A stretch of DNA of 61,825 nt from an uncultured Verrucomicrobiota bacterium (GTDB taxonomy: Bacteria > Verrucomicrobiota > Verrucomicrobiia > Verrucomicrobiales > Verrucomicrobiaceae): NCBI GenBank assembly GCA_903848465.1, contig CAINGK010000058.1:1-61825 (forward strand), read 5' to 3'. The notes beneath the pieces were generated by a model. That model was not told the DNA's origin and ran no database searches. It saw nothing but the letters and a program-made list of their open reading frames with translations. A program made the translations under genes and the position numbers. Shown one piece after another: positions 35,476-45,197 of the stretch (position 1 is its first letter; each line of letters starts with the position of its first letter).

Positions 35476-36696
35476 TTACTTTGCAGCCTTCTTGAGAGCG
35501 TCGGCCTTGTTGGTGAGCTCCCAGGTAAGGTCTGGATCGTCGATCTTGCCGAAGTGACCATAGTTGGTGCTCTTCGAATAGATCGGGCGCAGGAGATTGA
35601 GCTGCTTGACGATGTCGGCTGGCTTGAATGAGAAGACCTTCAAAACGGCGTCGAGGATCTTTTCGTCACCGATGGTGCCGGTGCCGAAGGTATCGATGTG
35701 GACGCTCACAGGCTCAGGATGGCCGATGGCGTAGGCAAACTGAACTTCGCAGCGGGTGGCAAGGCCGGAGGCAACGACGTTCTTGGCAACCCAGCGGCCC
35801 ATGTAGGCGGCGCTGCGGTCCACTTTGGACGGATCTTTGCCGGAGAAGGCACCACCGCCATGACGGCCCATACCACCGTAGCTGTCCACGATGATCTTGC
35901 GTCCCGTCAGGCCGCTGTCGCCCTGAGGACCACCGACGACGAACTTGCCGGTCGGATTGATGAGATACTCGGTGTCCTTGGTGAGCATGTTCTTCGGCAG
36001 CACCTTCTTGATGACCTGCTCGATGCAGAACTTCTCGATCTCGGCGTGGCTCACATCCGCAGCGTGCTGCGTGGAGATGACGACGTTCACGATGCGTGTG
36101 GGCTTGCCATCAACGTACTCAACGGAGACCTGGCTCTTCGCGTCAGGGCGCAGCCACTTGGCCAGCTTGCCAGCCTTGCGGATGCGTGTCAGCTCACGGC
36201 CAAGGCGGTGGGCAAACATGATCGGCGCAGGCATGAGCTCCGGTGTGTCGTCACAGGCAAAACCAAACATGATGCCCTGGTCACCCGCGCCCTGTTCCTG
36301 ATGCTTCTTGCCTTCAGCTCCAGCGGCGTCCACACCTTGAGCGATGTCGGGGCTCTGAATGGTGAGGTAGTTGTTGATGAAAAGTTTGTCAGCGTGGAAC
36401 ACATCGTCGTCATTGGTGTAGCCAATGCCGCGCACGGCGTCACGGATGACTTTGCCGACGTTGATGACTTCATCAATAGGCTTGGTGGTGCCGAGCTTCT
36501 TGTTCTGCAGCTTCGGGATGGTGATTTCACCACCGACGACGACGACATTGCTCTTCGCAAAGGTCTCGCAGGCGACGCGGCTCTTCGGGTCGATCGCAAG
36601 GCAGGCGTCGAGGATGGCGTCAGAAATGGTGTCGCAAACTTTGTCAGGATGGCCTTCGCCGACGGACTCGGACGAGAAGATGTAGCTACGGGACAT
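35476..36696 (-). CDS. metK: S-adenosylmethionine synthetase
   Basis: The enzyme makes SAM from ATP and methionine. The 406-residue protein has the N-terminal [20 protein letters not shown], the hexapeptide-like [12 protein letters not shown], the P-loop-like [19 protein letters not shown] and the metal-site segment around [15 protein letters not shown]. Its length is close to the usual 380-400. It is monocistronic, with a strong terminator downstream. SAM is the methyl donor for the two methyltransferases of the nearby lipid operon, but nothing shows co-regulation. I found no known SAM riboswitch fold in the leader. Confidence 0.97.
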   Translation of the reverse strand: MSRSYIFSSESVGEGHPDKVCDTISDAILDACLAIDPKSRVACETFAKSNVVVVGGEITIPKLQNKKLGTTKPIDEVINVGKVIRDAVRGIGYTNDDDVFHADKLFINNYLTIQSPDIAQGVDAAGAEGKKHQEQGAGDQGIMFGFACDDTPELMPAPIMFAHRLGRELTRIRKAGKLAKWLRPDAKSQVSVEYVDGKPTRIVNVVISTQHAADVSHAEIEKFCIEQVIKKVLPKNMLTKDTEYLINPTGKFVVGGPQGDSGLTGRKIIVDSYGGMGRHGGGAFSGKDPSKVDRSAAYMGRWVAKNVVASGLATRCEVQFAYAIGHPEPVSVHIDTFGTGTIGDEKILDAVLKVFSFKPADIVKQLNLLRPIYSKSTNYGHFGKIDDPDLTWELTNKADALKKAAK

Positions 36697-36805
36697 GGTG
36701 GTGGTCGTATGGGTTATATGGACGAATCATGATTTGATGATGCGTCTTGTGAAGCGGGGAGAGTATTCCCCAAAACGGGGGCGTCAATGTGGATTTCATC
36801 GTAGA

Positions 36806-36822
36806 GCAAGCCTCCGGCTTGC
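36806..36822. repeat. Short hairpin repeat in metK/sulfatase intergenic region
   Basis: GCAAGCC (36806-36812) pairs with GGCTTGC (36816-36822) across TCC. This xGCC-TCC-GGCx form also occurs near 17092-17104. The divergent intergenic region is 207 bp and holds no gene. A T-run does not follow, so it is not a terminator. Confidence 0.65.
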
Positions 36823-36903
36823 CATGCCGCACCCAAGTGTGATCTCGATAGGTGCAGGCGGATTGCACCAGATAAGGCAGCCCCAAGCCCGCGTTTACCT
36901 CGC

Positions 36904-38232
36904 ATGCGAAGCATTCTACTCCTGGCACTCTGGGGTTCTCTCCTCGGCTCTACCGCCGCAGAAAGACCCAACGTCCTCTGCATTGTCGTGGATGACCTGG
37001 GCTGGGGCGATGTCTCCTGCTTTGGCGGGCAGGTGCCGACACCGCACATGGACCGCCTGGCCAAAGAGGGGATGCAGTTCCGGCAGTTCTATGTGGCTTC
37101 TCCCATCTGCTCCGCATCGCGCTGTGGTATGATCACCGGGCAATTTCCCGCTCGTTGGCGGATCACGAGCTATCTGCAAACGAAGGCGGGCAACCGTGAA
37201 TGTGAGCAGGCGGATTTTTTGGATCCCCGCGCGCCCTCCCTGCCACGCACCTTCCTGGCCGCCGGTTATGCCACGGCCCACATCGGCAAATGGCACCTCG
37301 GTGGAGGCCGTGACGTGACTGACGCCCCCAAATTCGCCGCCTATGGCTACGATCTCGGTTTGGGCACCTATGAAAGTCCGGAACCTGCCGCAGCGCTCGG
37401 TTTGAAGACGATGCCCTGGGAAACCCAGCGCGAACCCCAGCAGGTTCCACGGCACGAACGCACGCGCTGGATGGTGGACGAAACGCTGAAGTTCCTGCAG
37501 CAGCACTCCACGCAACCGCGCTTCGTCAATCTGTGGCTCGATGACGTACACACGCCCTTCCGCCCCACTGACGAGAAAGATGCGCGCCCTTTGCCGGAGA
37601 AATATCGCGACGTGCTCACAGAGACAGATCGCCAGATTGGCCGTCTCCTCGACGCACTGCCCCCCAACACTCTCGTGATGCTCTGCGGAGACAACGGCCC
37701 AGAGCCCACGCTCGACCACACCCGCACCAAGGGCTTGCGCGGCATGAAATGGAGCCTCTATGAAGGCGGTATCCGCACCCCGCTCATCGTGCGCTGGCCT
37801 GGCAAAGTACCTGCGGGAACCGTGAACGCGCAGACAGTCATCAGCAGCGTCGATTTCATGCCCACCCTCTGCGCCCTGGCTCAAATCAAAGCTCCCGTGG
37901 CCGACCAGGACGGCGAAGACATGAGCGCTGCCTTGTGCGGAGAAAAAGTGTTGCGCCACAAGCACCTCTTCTGGGAATACGGTCGCAAATCGGCCGAGGC
38001 AGGCACAGTCAAGAACGGCTTCCCCTATCCCAAAGAACCCAATTCCAAATCTCCCAACGTCGCCATCCGCGACGGGAACTGGAAACTTCTGGTGAATGCG
38101 GATGGTACGCACACCGAGCTCTATGACCTCGACCAGGACCCCAACGAAACCACCAACCTCGCCGAGCCCGAACAGGCAAGGACTCAGCGCCTCAAAAAGG
38201 CCGTTTTGGACTGGCGGGAAGGACTGCCGTGA
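36904..38232 (+). CDS. Exported sulfatase
   Basis: The 442-residue protein has a signal peptide (MRSILLLALWGSLLGSTAA). RPNVLCIVVDDLGWGDVSCFGG gives the first metal ligands. The formylglycine motif is CSASR at 69-73, again the C-x-A-x-R form, with CGMITG following. The second catalytic block is GYATAHIGKWHLGG, and the distal metal site is CGDNGPEPTLDHTRTKGLRGMKWS. The C-terminal ELYDLDQDPNETTNLAE closes the domain. It is probably a carbohydrate sulfatase outside the cytoplasm. The gene stands alone between metK and hisG. Confidence 0.95.
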   Translation: MRSILLLALWGSLLGSTAAERPNVLCIVVDDLGWGDVSCFGGQVPTPHMDRLAKEGMQFRQFYVASPICSASRCGMITGQFPARWRITSYLQTKAGNRECEQADFLDPRAPSLPRTFLAAGYATAHIGKWHLGGGRDVTDAPKFAAYGYDLGLGTYESPEPAAALGLKTMPWETQREPQQVPRHERTRWMVDETLKFLQQHSTQPRFVNLWLDDVHTPFRPTDEKDARPLPEKYRDVLTETDRQIGRLLDALPPNTLVMLCGDNGPEPTLDHTRTKGLRGMKWSLYEGGIRTPLIVRWPGKVPAGTVNAQTVISSVDFMPTLCALAQIKAPVADQDGEDMSAALCGEKVLRHKHLFWEYGRKSAEAGTVKNGFPYPKEPNSKSPNVAIRDGNWKLLVNADGTHTELYDLDQDPNETTNLAEPEQARTQRLKKAVLDWREGLP

Positions 38233-38290
38233 AATTTCCCCTCGCCAGCGGAAAAAATGACACTAGGATGCGCGCCCCCTTCCCCCAACC

Positions 38291-39175
38291 ATGTCCGAAC
38301 CGAAGAACATCCTACGCCTGGGTCTGCCCAAAGGCAGCCTGCAGGAGCCGACGCTTGAATTATTCAAGCGCGCGGGGTTCAACATCGTCATCTCCTCCCG
38401 CTCCTACCGCCCCTCGGTGGATGATCCTGAGCTAGAGCTCCGTCTGCTGCGTGCCCAAGAGATCGGCCGCTATGTGGACCATGGCTTCCTCGACTGCGGC
38501 ATCACCGGTCGTGACTGGATCGTGGAAAACGGCGCGGACGTCGAGGTCATCACCGACCTGCGCTACAGCAAAGCCACCTCCTGGCCCACCCGCTGGGTGC
38601 TCGTGGTTCCGGAAGACTCGTCCGTGAAGACCGTCAAGGATCTGCAGGGCAAGCGCATCGCCACCGAAGCCGTGGAGATGACCAAGAAATACCTCGCCGC
38701 CAATGGTGTCGAGGCCGAAGTCGAATTTAGTTGGGGTGCCACCGAAGTGAAGGTCCCCGAAATGGTGGATGCCATTGTGGACATCACCGAAACCGGCTCG
38801 TCCCTGCGCGCGAACAAGCTGCGCATCGTGGACACGCTGATGGAAAGCTACCCCCAATTTGTCTCCAGCCGACCCGCCGCCCGTGATGAATGGAAGCGGC
38901 AGAAGATGGAGACACTCGTGCTGCTGCTCAAAGGTGCGCTCGAGGCCCGCCACAAGGTGGGTCTCAAAATGAACGTTCCCGCGAAACAGCTGCAGGAAGT
39001 GGTCGCATGCCTGCCGGCCCAGCGCTCGCCTACCGTTTCAACACTCGCCAGCCAGGATTGGGTGGCAGTCGAAACGGTCATCGACGAAGCCACCGTGCGG
39101 GTAATCATCCCGCGGCTGAAGTCGCTGGGGGCTGAGGGTATCGTGGAATACCCGCTGAACAAAGTCGTCCACTAA
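38291..39175 (+). CDS. hisG: ATP phosphoribosyltransferase, long form
   Basis: This is the first enzyme of histidine synthesis, joining ATP and PRPP. The 294-residue protein has [22 protein letters not shown] at the N-terminus, [17 protein letters not shown], and the PRPP-binding region [20 protein letters not shown]. The last 80 residues ([48 protein letters not shown]) are the regulatory domain of the long form, so it should be histidine-inhibited and need no HisZ. No other his gene is adjacent. It may be co-transcribed with the tiny gene that follows. Confidence 0.96.
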   Translation: MSEPKNILRLGLPKGSLQEPTLELFKRAGFNIVISSRSYRPSVDDPELELRLLRAQEIGRYVDHGFLDCGITGRDWIVENGADVEVITDLRYSKATSWPTRWVLVVPEDSSVKTVKDLQGKRIATEAVEMTKKYLAANGVEAEVEFSWGATEVKVPEMVDAIVDITETGSSLRANKLRIVDTLMESYPQFVSSRPAARDEWKRQKMETLVLLLKGALEARHKVGLKMNVPAKQLQEVVACLPAQRSPTVSTLASQDWVAVETVIDEATVRVIIPRLKSLGAEGIVEYPLNKVVH

Positions 39176-39206
39176 AATCAACGCCAACAAACAGGAGAAC
39201 ACGAAC

Positions 39207-39311
39207 ATGGGATCGCTCAAAAAGCGGAGAAAAACGAAGATCAACAAGCACAAGCGCAAGAAGCGCATGCGCGCGAACCGTCACAAGAAGCGTTTGCGCT
39301 ACAAGTCGTAA
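39207..39311 (+). CDS. AURKAIP1/COX24-domain small basic ribosomal peptide
   Basis: The 34-residue product (MGSLKKRRKTKINKHKRKKR, then MRANRHKKRLRYKS) is about half Lys/Arg. It matches the AURKAIP1/COX24 domain, known as a mitochondrial small-subunit ribosomal protein element and as tiny bacterial proteins (KMxKHKxKKRxRxxRHKK pattern). A good Shine-Dalgarno sequence, CAGGAG at 39192-39197, sits 9 bases ahead of the ATG, one of the clearer ones in the window. It is 31 bp downstream of hisG. The likely role is in the small ribosomal subunit, from family knowledge. Confidence 0.88.
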   Translation: MGSLKKRRKTKINKHKRKKRMRANRHKKRLRYKS

Positions 39312-39328
39312 CCGCTAGCCTCCCCGGC

Positions 39329-41164
39329 ATGGCTCCTCTCCGCAGTGCGATTCGATGGTATCGAGACGCAGGAAGCTTTGTCATGCCCGGGTACGGCTCG
39401 GTGGGCAAGGCTCTTCGGCCCTGCCTAGCGTTGGGGCTTGTCGCTTTCTTTGGCTCTCTGCACCCAGGTCATGCTGTCACCACAGCCGACCTGTCTCTGG
39501 GAGCCAAAGTGGCAGACACCTCGGACCTACAGCTCTCTCCAGGCTCTGCCACCAGGGCGGACGTGCTCGCGCATTTCAGTGCGGCGCTTCAGTTTGAGAC
39601 CTCTGGGAAACTGCGTCAGGCGCTGGACCACTACTTAGCTGTTTTCAAAGCTGATCCGAGCAATGCGGATCTGGCCGCGCATACCGCCGGGATTGCCATG
39701 CAATTCCACGGGCGTGAGGCGGCGATGAAAATCCTCGAAGACGCCGTGCGTGCCAGTCCGCGCACGCCTGCGCCGCTGCTCAATCTCGCACGCTTCGCCA
39801 GCACCTACCCGCCGGAAGACCTGTTCGTCAAAGACGAGGTGCCCGCCAAAGCGATGGCCGAGGCGCTGGCAAAATTTCCCGGTCATGCCGAGGTGTATGA
39901 GATGGCGGTCATGCTGCACCTCACCCACAACGAGCGTAGCAAGGCCATTGAGGTCATGACGCAGGCGGCCAACCAGAACAGCCACGACCCGCAGTACTGG
40001 CTGGCCACGGGGCACACCGCCGAACGCGTCTGGCCGCTGGGTCAGGCCGAGTTCAGCATGGAGTACCGCCAGCGTGTGGCCCCGTTTTTTGAGAACGCCC
40101 TCAAGGTCGCCAGCAAAGCAGAAGCCGAGCAGATCACGCTCGAAGTCGCCCGGCAGTACCTCCTGACCAACGATACCGAGCGCGCCCGGCAGCTCTGTGA
40201 GAAACTGGCTGCCGACTACAACAACCTCGAAGCCCGCAAACTGCTCTACCGTCTCTACGGAGCCGCCGGTCAGAAGGAGAAGGCGCTCGCCACTCTGGAG
40301 CAACTCGTCAAGCAGGCACCTGATGACGCCGAACAGCAGCGCCTGTTGGCCAGTGAGTACGACAAGCTCAAGCAGCCCGAGAAAGCCATCCCGCATCTCG
40401 AAGCAGCCATTCAAAGCGGCGGCGGCGAGATCGGCGACTACGTCAAACTTGGCTGGGAGCTCTTTCAGACGCAGAAGTTTGAAGACATGGTGCGCGTGGG
40501 CCAGCGCAGCGCACGCCTATTCCCGGATCATCCACTGGTCCACTACCAGCTCGCCATCGCCCATCGCGCGCGGGAGGAATGGGGGCCATCTATCCAACAA
40601 TTCGCCGAGACCGAGCAGTTCGCCGGAGCCACTCAGAGCGAGCTGCTGGACCACCTGTTCTACTATCAGTACGGCGTCACCCTCGAACGCATGGCGCGTT
40701 ATGAGGACGCCTCACGCATGCTGGAGAAATCCATCACGCTCACGCCGCGCGAGGAATCCAAGGCAGCCGCCAACACCATGAACTTCCTCGGCTACATGTG
40801 GCTGGATGTGGGCAAGCACCTGGACAAAGCGGGCGAACTCATCGCCAAGGCCAACGAGCTGATACCCGACCAACCCGCCTACATCGACAGCCTCGGCTGG
40901 TTCCATTACAAGAAAGCCAATTATCCCAGAGCGCTCAAGGAACTGCAGCGCGCGGAAGCTCTGCTACAGCCGATCTCTCCCGAAGATGCCGAGATCCTCG
41001 AACACATCGGCCTCACGCATCAGGCCCTGGGAGACAAACCCAAGGCGATCGAGTACCTCGAACGCGCCCAGGCTCTCAAGACGCCCGATGCGAAAGCTCG
41101 CAAGCGGATTGAAGATGAACTGAAGAGCATCAAAGGCGGCAGCTCGGAGACGGAGAAAAAGTAA
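39329..41164 (+). CDS. Exported TPR-repeat protein
   Basis: The 611-residue protein is built almost entirely of tetratricopeptide repeats from about residue 80 to 600 (for example FSAALQFETSGKLRQALDHY, EKALATLEQLVKQAPDDAEQ, KPKAIEYLERAQAL). A signal-like hydrophobic stretch lies at about 33-42 (ALGLVAFFGS). An in-frame ATG at 39383 would place it in the normal position and may be the real start. Function is unknown; such proteins are usually assembly scaffolds in the envelope. It starts 17 bp after the ribosomal-peptide gene. Confidence 0.85.
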   Translation: MAPLRSAIRWYRDAGSFVMPGYGSVGKALRPCLALGLVAFFGSLHPGHAVTTADLSLGAKVADTSDLQLSPGSATRADVLAHFSAALQFETSGKLRQALDHYLAVFKADPSNADLAAHTAGIAMQFHGREAAMKILEDAVRASPRTPAPLLNLARFASTYPPEDLFVKDEVPAKAMAEALAKFPGHAEVYEMAVMLHLTHNERSKAIEVMTQAANQNSHDPQYWLATGHTAERVWPLGQAEFSMEYRQRVAPFFENALKVASKAEAEQITLEVARQYLLTNDTERARQLCEKLAADYNNLEARKLLYRLYGAAGQKEKALATLEQLVKQAPDDAEQQRLLASEYDKLKQPEKAIPHLEAAIQSGGGEIGDYVKLGWELFQTQKFEDMVRVGQRSARLFPDHPLVHYQLAIAHRAREEWGPSIQQFAETEQFAGATQSELLDHLFYYQYGVTLERMARYEDASRMLEKSITLTPREESKAAANTMNFLGYMWLDVGKHLDKAGELIAKANELIPDQPAYIDSLGWFHYKKANYPRALKELQRAEALLQPISPEDAEILEHIGLTHQALGDKPKAIEYLERAQALKTPDAKARKRIEDELKSIKGGSSETEKK

Positions 41165-41183
41165 GCCGGGAATTCCGCACGGC

Positions 41184-42461
41184 TCATTCTTCCAGCAGGC
41201 GTTCGTCGCTGTCGATGAACGCCCAGCAGAGTGCCGCGACGAGATAGAAAGAGGCGGAGACGTACATCACCTGATCCCAGTTTCGATGCGTCAGATTCAT
41301 CAGCCACGGGATGGCCACGATGCCCACGGCACCGCCAATGTTACCAATCATGTTCATGCTGCCGGAAACGGAGCCGGCGAGCTTGCCGCCCACATCCATG
41401 CACGCGCCCCAGGCACCGGGCATCGAAAGATCATTGCAGAAGCCGGAGAGCCCCATCGCCACCATGACGTACACGGGGTTGTTCAGGGTCGTGGCCAGCA
41501 CGATCATACCACCCGCCCCCAGCATGCCAAACACGCCAATCTGCCGCCGCGCACGGCTGAGACGGCCCGATTTGGCCGCCATGCGCCGCGCCACAATACC
41601 GCCAAGAATGCAGCCGATGCCGCCCAGAAACAGCGGCAAGCCATTGAGCACCGAGGACAGGGGGGCCTTCATGTCCATTTTCAGTTCCTGCTCCATGTAC
41701 TTCGGCAGCCAGGTGATGTAGAAGTACCACACGTAGGTGATGCAGAAGTAATACAACCACAGCAGCAGCACCGATTTGTTCGTGAACAGCCGCTTCCATG
41801 GAATGCTGGCATGTCCTCCATCCATGTTCTTCTGCGCATCCGCCAGCAGCGCCAGCTCCGCTGCATTCACGCCCTTGTGGTCTTTTGGATTGTCCCGGAA
41901 CCAAATGTAAAACGCAATCGCCCAAGCCACCCCGAGGAAAGCAAAGATCACGAACGTATTCCGCCAGCTCACAAATCCCAGAATCCACACCACCAGCAGC
42001 GGCGTGAAGGCCCCGCCCCAGCGCGCGGCCATCCAGGTGATGCCCTGCGCGACACCGTGCTCACCCTGCGGCAGCCACAGGCTGAACATCTTCGCGATGT
42101 TCGGAAACCCGCCCGCCTCGCCCGCACCAAACAAAAACCGGCACACGATCATCGACGCCAGATTCCATGCGTAGCCTGTCGCCGCCGTAAACACGCTCCA
42201 GAACATCACGATGCGCAGCAGCACCCGCCGCGGTCCCCATTTATCCCCCAGCCAGCCGCCCGGAATTTCAAACAGCGCATACGCCAGCGAAAACGCCGCA
42301 AACACGTAGCCCATCTGCGTTTCGTCCAGACTCAGATCCCTCTGAATGAGGGTCTGCGACTTGGAAATGCACACCCGGTCAATGTAATGGATGATGCCGA
42401 GCAGCACGGCAAAAACGATCACGCCATAGCGTGTGCGGGAGGGACGAAGGGTGGAATCCAT
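41184..42461 (-). CDS. MFS transporter, anion:cation symporter (hexuronate/glucarate-type)
   Basis: This 425-residue protein has twelve predicted helices. The ACS-family pattern is clear: HYIDRVCISKSQTLIQRDLSL in helix 1, LFEIPGGWLGDKWGPRRVLLR, GAGEAGGFPNIAKMFSLWLP and TWMAARWGGAFTPLLVVWIL. Family members import sugar acids such as hexuronates and glucarate together with protons. That would suit the GH28-like enzyme, but the two are far apart. The start at 42461 (MDSTLRPSRTRYG) fits the family better than the longer frame. Confidence 0.9.
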   Translation of the reverse strand: MDSTLRPSRTRYGVIVFAVLLGIIHYIDRVCISKSQTLIQRDLSLDETQMGYVFAAFSLAYALFEIPGGWLGDKWGPRRVLLRIVMFWSVFTAATGYAWNLASMIVCRFLFGAGEAGGFPNIAKMFSLWLPQGEHGVAQGITWMAARWGGAFTPLLVVWILGFVSWRNTFVIFAFLGVAWAIAFYIWFRDNPKDHKGVNAAELALLADAQKNMDGGHASIPWKRLFTNKSVLLLWLYYFCITYVWYFYITWLPKYMEQELKMDMKAPLSSVLNGLPLFLGGIGCILGGIVARRMAAKSGRLSRARRQIGVFGMLGAGGMIVLATTLNNPVYVMVAMGLSGFCNDLSMPGAWGACMDVGGKLAGSVSGSMNMIGNIGGAVGIVAIPWLMNLTHRNWDQVMYVSASFYLVAALCWAFIDSDERLLEE

Positions 42462-42550
42462 GGGCAGTTGGGAAAACGCGCATGCTGCCACGCGCCGGGC
42501 CGCGGCGTCAACTACTCAAACCATGACACGCAAAACAACATCCCTCTTCA

Positions 42551-43387
42551 TCACGGCTCGCCCACCGTCGGATTCGGCACCACCAGGGCGCTCGCTTTGA
42601 CCGCACGCGTCAGCACTTCCTTGGGCTGCTTGCCGCTGGGCACCAGCTCATGGGCCATGCCTTTGTAGCGCAGCGGCTTGTAACCGAGCGCGAGCAGGGC
42701 CGCCAGCGGTGCCTGCTTGAGGCTGGGCTTCCAGTAGTCGGGCGCCCCGCCGGTTTCATAGTAGTAGATCCAGGTGTGCTGCGGGTCGTACCACCCAGCG
42801 CAGAGAATGACGTGACGATGCGGAATGTTCAGCACATCCCCAGGCTGCAATTCCTGCGCGCTAGGCAGCTCGGTGCAAACGCTGGGCAACTGGCTGGTGT
42901 CGTGAGGCGTCGGCAGCTTCAAACAGCGTGCGACGAAGCCCGAACAGTCCACCCCTGCGGCCTGAAAACTCACAGCGGCATTGTCGGCACGGCGTTTCTC
43001 GGGCGATGACACATCGCCGCCAGCGCTGCCATTGGCGATGGCGAGATCAAACGAATCCGGGTCATCAAAGCCGCCCCACTTGTACGGCACCCCGCTGTTC
43101 GCCTCTCCCGGCACCCACCAGCCTTTGCGGTCTTGCTGCGGTTCGTGCGTCACGTCCGGCGTGTTGACGAGGACGCCCTTCTTGTCCTTCCCGTGCAGGA
43201 TGTTGCGTGCGAAGGGCCGCCAGGTGTGATTGGTGTATTTCTGGGCCAGCGCCATTGCCTCATCGGGGGTGATCTGCGAAGGCGCGGATGGATCTCCCGG
43301 AATAAGCGGCGTCGGCTCAGCGGCATGTTTCAAGGTCGATTGGCAGCTCGTCAGGACTAGTAGCAGGGCGGGGAGGGCGCACTTCAT
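42551..43387 (-). CDS. NlpC/P60-like lipoprotein
   Basis: This 278-residue protein begins with a lipoprotein signal (LPALLLVLTSCQS; lipobox cysteine near 15). The catalytic-cysteine motif is GVDCSGFVARCLKLP. A PGDVLNIPHRHVILCAGW segment carries the expected histidine, and a YYYETGG stretch follows. NlpC/P60 peptidases cleave cell-wall peptides. Relatives vary in the third polar residue, which I cannot place here. It is divergent from the caspase-like gene across 92 bp. Confidence 0.78.
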   Translation of the reverse strand: MKCALPALLLVLTSCQSTLKHAAEPTPLIPGDPSAPSQITPDEAMALAQKYTNHTWRPFARNILHGKDKKGVLVNTPDVTHEPQQDRKGWWVPGEANSGVPYKWGGFDDPDSFDLAIANGSAGGDVSSPEKRRADNAAVSFQAAGVDCSGFVARCLKLPTPHDTSQLPSVCTELPSAQELQPGDVLNIPHRHVILCAGWYDPQHTWIYYYETGGAPDYWKPSLKQAPLAALLALGYKPLRYKGMAHELVPSGKQPKEVLTRAVKASALVVPNPTVGEP

Positions 43388-43479
43388 CGGCGGATGATGC
43401 GGGGTCTGCGCGCGTGGTCAACCGATTGCGCATTGTCCATTTGGTTGACCTGTGGGTTCTCGGTTGCAGACTGGGGGCC

Positions 43480-44874
43480 ATGCCCTCCCGCCTTCACCTC
43501 GCAGGCTGTCTGCTACTGGCTGCGTTCGCCCTGCGAACGGAAGCCGCTTCCAAACTCTCTGCGCGCACCGCTCTCGTCATTGGCAATGCGAAGTATGAAG
43601 CCGCCGTGGGTCCGCTGCGCAACACGGCCAATGATGCCAAAGCCGTCGCCAAAACCCTGCGTGATCTCGGCTTTGCGGTCATCGAAAAGCATGACGTCAC
43701 GCGCGATCAACTGCTCCGCGCCGTGGTGGAATTCCGCGCCACCTTGACCGGTGCCGAAGTCGGCCTGTTTTACTATGCAGGCCATGGCATCTCTGTAGCT
43801 GGCTCAAACTACCTGCTGCCGGTCAAATCCGGCTACACCTCCGAAGGAGCCGACGATGTGACTCTGCGCCTGCTGGCAGAAACAAAGCTTTTCAATGTCG
43901 AGCAAGCAGTCGCCGACATGAAAACCGCCGGCGCGCACTGCAACCTGGTCATTCTCGATGCCTGCCGCACGACGGCCGTCGCGCGCACCGGACGCACGCG
44001 AGATGCCACCAGCCCCGGTGGCCTGAGCGAGATGAAGCCGCCTGCGGGATCTCTCATCGCCTTTGCCACCGATGCGGGACAAACCGCGCTTGATGGCGAT
44101 GGCACCAACGGCCTCTACACCGAAGAACTGCTCAAAAACCTGCGCACTCCCGGTTTGACGGTCGAGCAGGTCTTCAAACGCACCCGCGCCGGTGTGCTAG
44201 AGCGCTCAAGTGGCGGGCAGATTCCAGCGGAATACTCCCGCCTCGTCGGTGATGACATCTACCTTGCCGGTCAAGCACCTGCTGCGCCGCCAGTGGTGGC
44301 AATGCCTCCGGTGCCCACAACGCCACCAGCCGCACTGCCCGTCCCAGAACCCCTGCCCACCATGAGCGGCATCATGAAGCAAGCCAACGCAGGCAAAGCC
44401 CGGGAATGTGTCGAAGCTTTGCAGCAGTACTCACAGGCCAAAGGCCCCGGCGAATATGCCATTCAGCCCATCGAAGTGCTGCTGGAGCGGGTGAAAGATG
44501 ACCTCAAAGAAGCCACCACCGCATCGCCCGCTGTCGAATCCGCCGCCACCACCTGCGAACTCATCCTCCACGCCCTACGCGACTGCTTGCCCCCTGATCA
44601 TGCCAAGAAAATCCCCTGCACCGCCAAAGCTCTGAACCGGCGTGGCGATGCCCTCCTCCTGCTCGGTCGCGCGGATGAAGCCCTCGCCGCCTACAACGCC
44701 GCCCTGCCGCTCACGCCCGATGACGCCTACATCCTCTACAATCGCGCCCGCGCCCATCTCGCCCTCGGCAGCACAGCCGAAGCGAAGGTGGATTTTACCG
44801 AAGCGGCGAGCACGAAGTTCCATCAACTCAAAGCCCGCAAACTGGCTGAGGAAGCGCTGGCCAAGCTCAAGTAG
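43480..44874 (+). CDS. Exported caspase-like (metacaspase family) protein with TPR tail
   Basis: The start at 43480 gives 464 residues with a signal peptide (LHLAGCLLLAAFALRTEA). The peptidase C14 domain covers about 28-260: ALVIGNAKYEAAVGPLRNTANDA, the catalytic histidine in YYAGHGI (His102) and the catalytic cysteine in LDACRT (Cys162). Both residues are present, so it may be active. A Pro-rich linker (about 265-295) leads to a helical region with TPR-like ALNRRGDALLLLGRADEALAAY. It probably works in the periplasm. The target is unknown. Confidence 0.9.
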   Translation: MPSRLHLAGCLLLAAFALRTEAASKLSARTALVIGNAKYEAAVGPLRNTANDAKAVAKTLRDLGFAVIEKHDVTRDQLLRAVVEFRATLTGAEVGLFYYAGHGISVAGSNYLLPVKSGYTSEGADDVTLRLLAETKLFNVEQAVADMKTAGAHCNLVILDACRTTAVARTGRTRDATSPGGLSEMKPPAGSLIAFATDAGQTALDGDGTNGLYTEELLKNLRTPGLTVEQVFKRTRAGVLERSSGGQIPAEYSRLVGDDIYLAGQAPAAPPVVAMPPVPTTPPAALPVPEPLPTMSGIMKQANAGKARECVEALQQYSQAKGPGEYAIQPIEVLLERVKDDLKEATTASPAVESAATTCELILHALRDCLPPDHAKKIPCTAKALNRRGDALLLLGRADEALAAYNAALPLTPDDAYILYNRARAHLALGSTAEAKVDFTEAASTKFHQLKARKLAEEALAKLK

Positions 44875-45008
44875 ATCGCTAATCGAGCTGGCGCAGTTGC
44901 CAAATGATGGCCGGATGACCGTGACTCTGCGGATGCTTCGTCGTATGGATCATAGCCAGCGTCTCCCGGATTGACGGGTACAAAAACAAAACCTATGATC
45001 ACCGACTT

Positions 45009-45197
45009 ATGAGCTTCGCCCAAGTCCTCGAAGAACTACCGGCACTCACCCGCCCAGAGCGCCGGGAACTCTCGCTGCGGCTGTTTGAGATCGAAACGAC
45101 TACAGCCGAGGCGGACGACATTGCCGTCTGCGAACACTCTGCCGCGATGGGGTTCGCCATGCTTGATGCCATGGAAGCCGAGGACGCCGCCCAATGA
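45009..45197 (+). CDS. Antitoxin-like small protein of a MazF-type module
   Basis: The 62-residue acidic protein (MSFAQVLEELPALTRPERRE) has the short helical pattern (LTRPERRELSLRLFEIE) seen in many small antitoxins encoded just ahead of PemK/MazF toxins. Its stop overlaps the toxin start by 4 bases, so the pair is translationally coupled. The family itself is not clearly recognised. The call rests mainly on the neighbour. Confidence 0.65.
   Translation: MSFAQVLEELPALTRPERRELSLRLFEIETTTAEADDIAVCEHSAAMGFAMLDAMEAEDAAQ

Noticed and set aside
36697..36903. SAM riboswitch upstream of metK
   Set aside because: The leader holds one perfect 17-nt hairpin and GC-rich stretches, but I could not fit any known SAM-class core. 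The hairpin also resembles the dispersed repeats.
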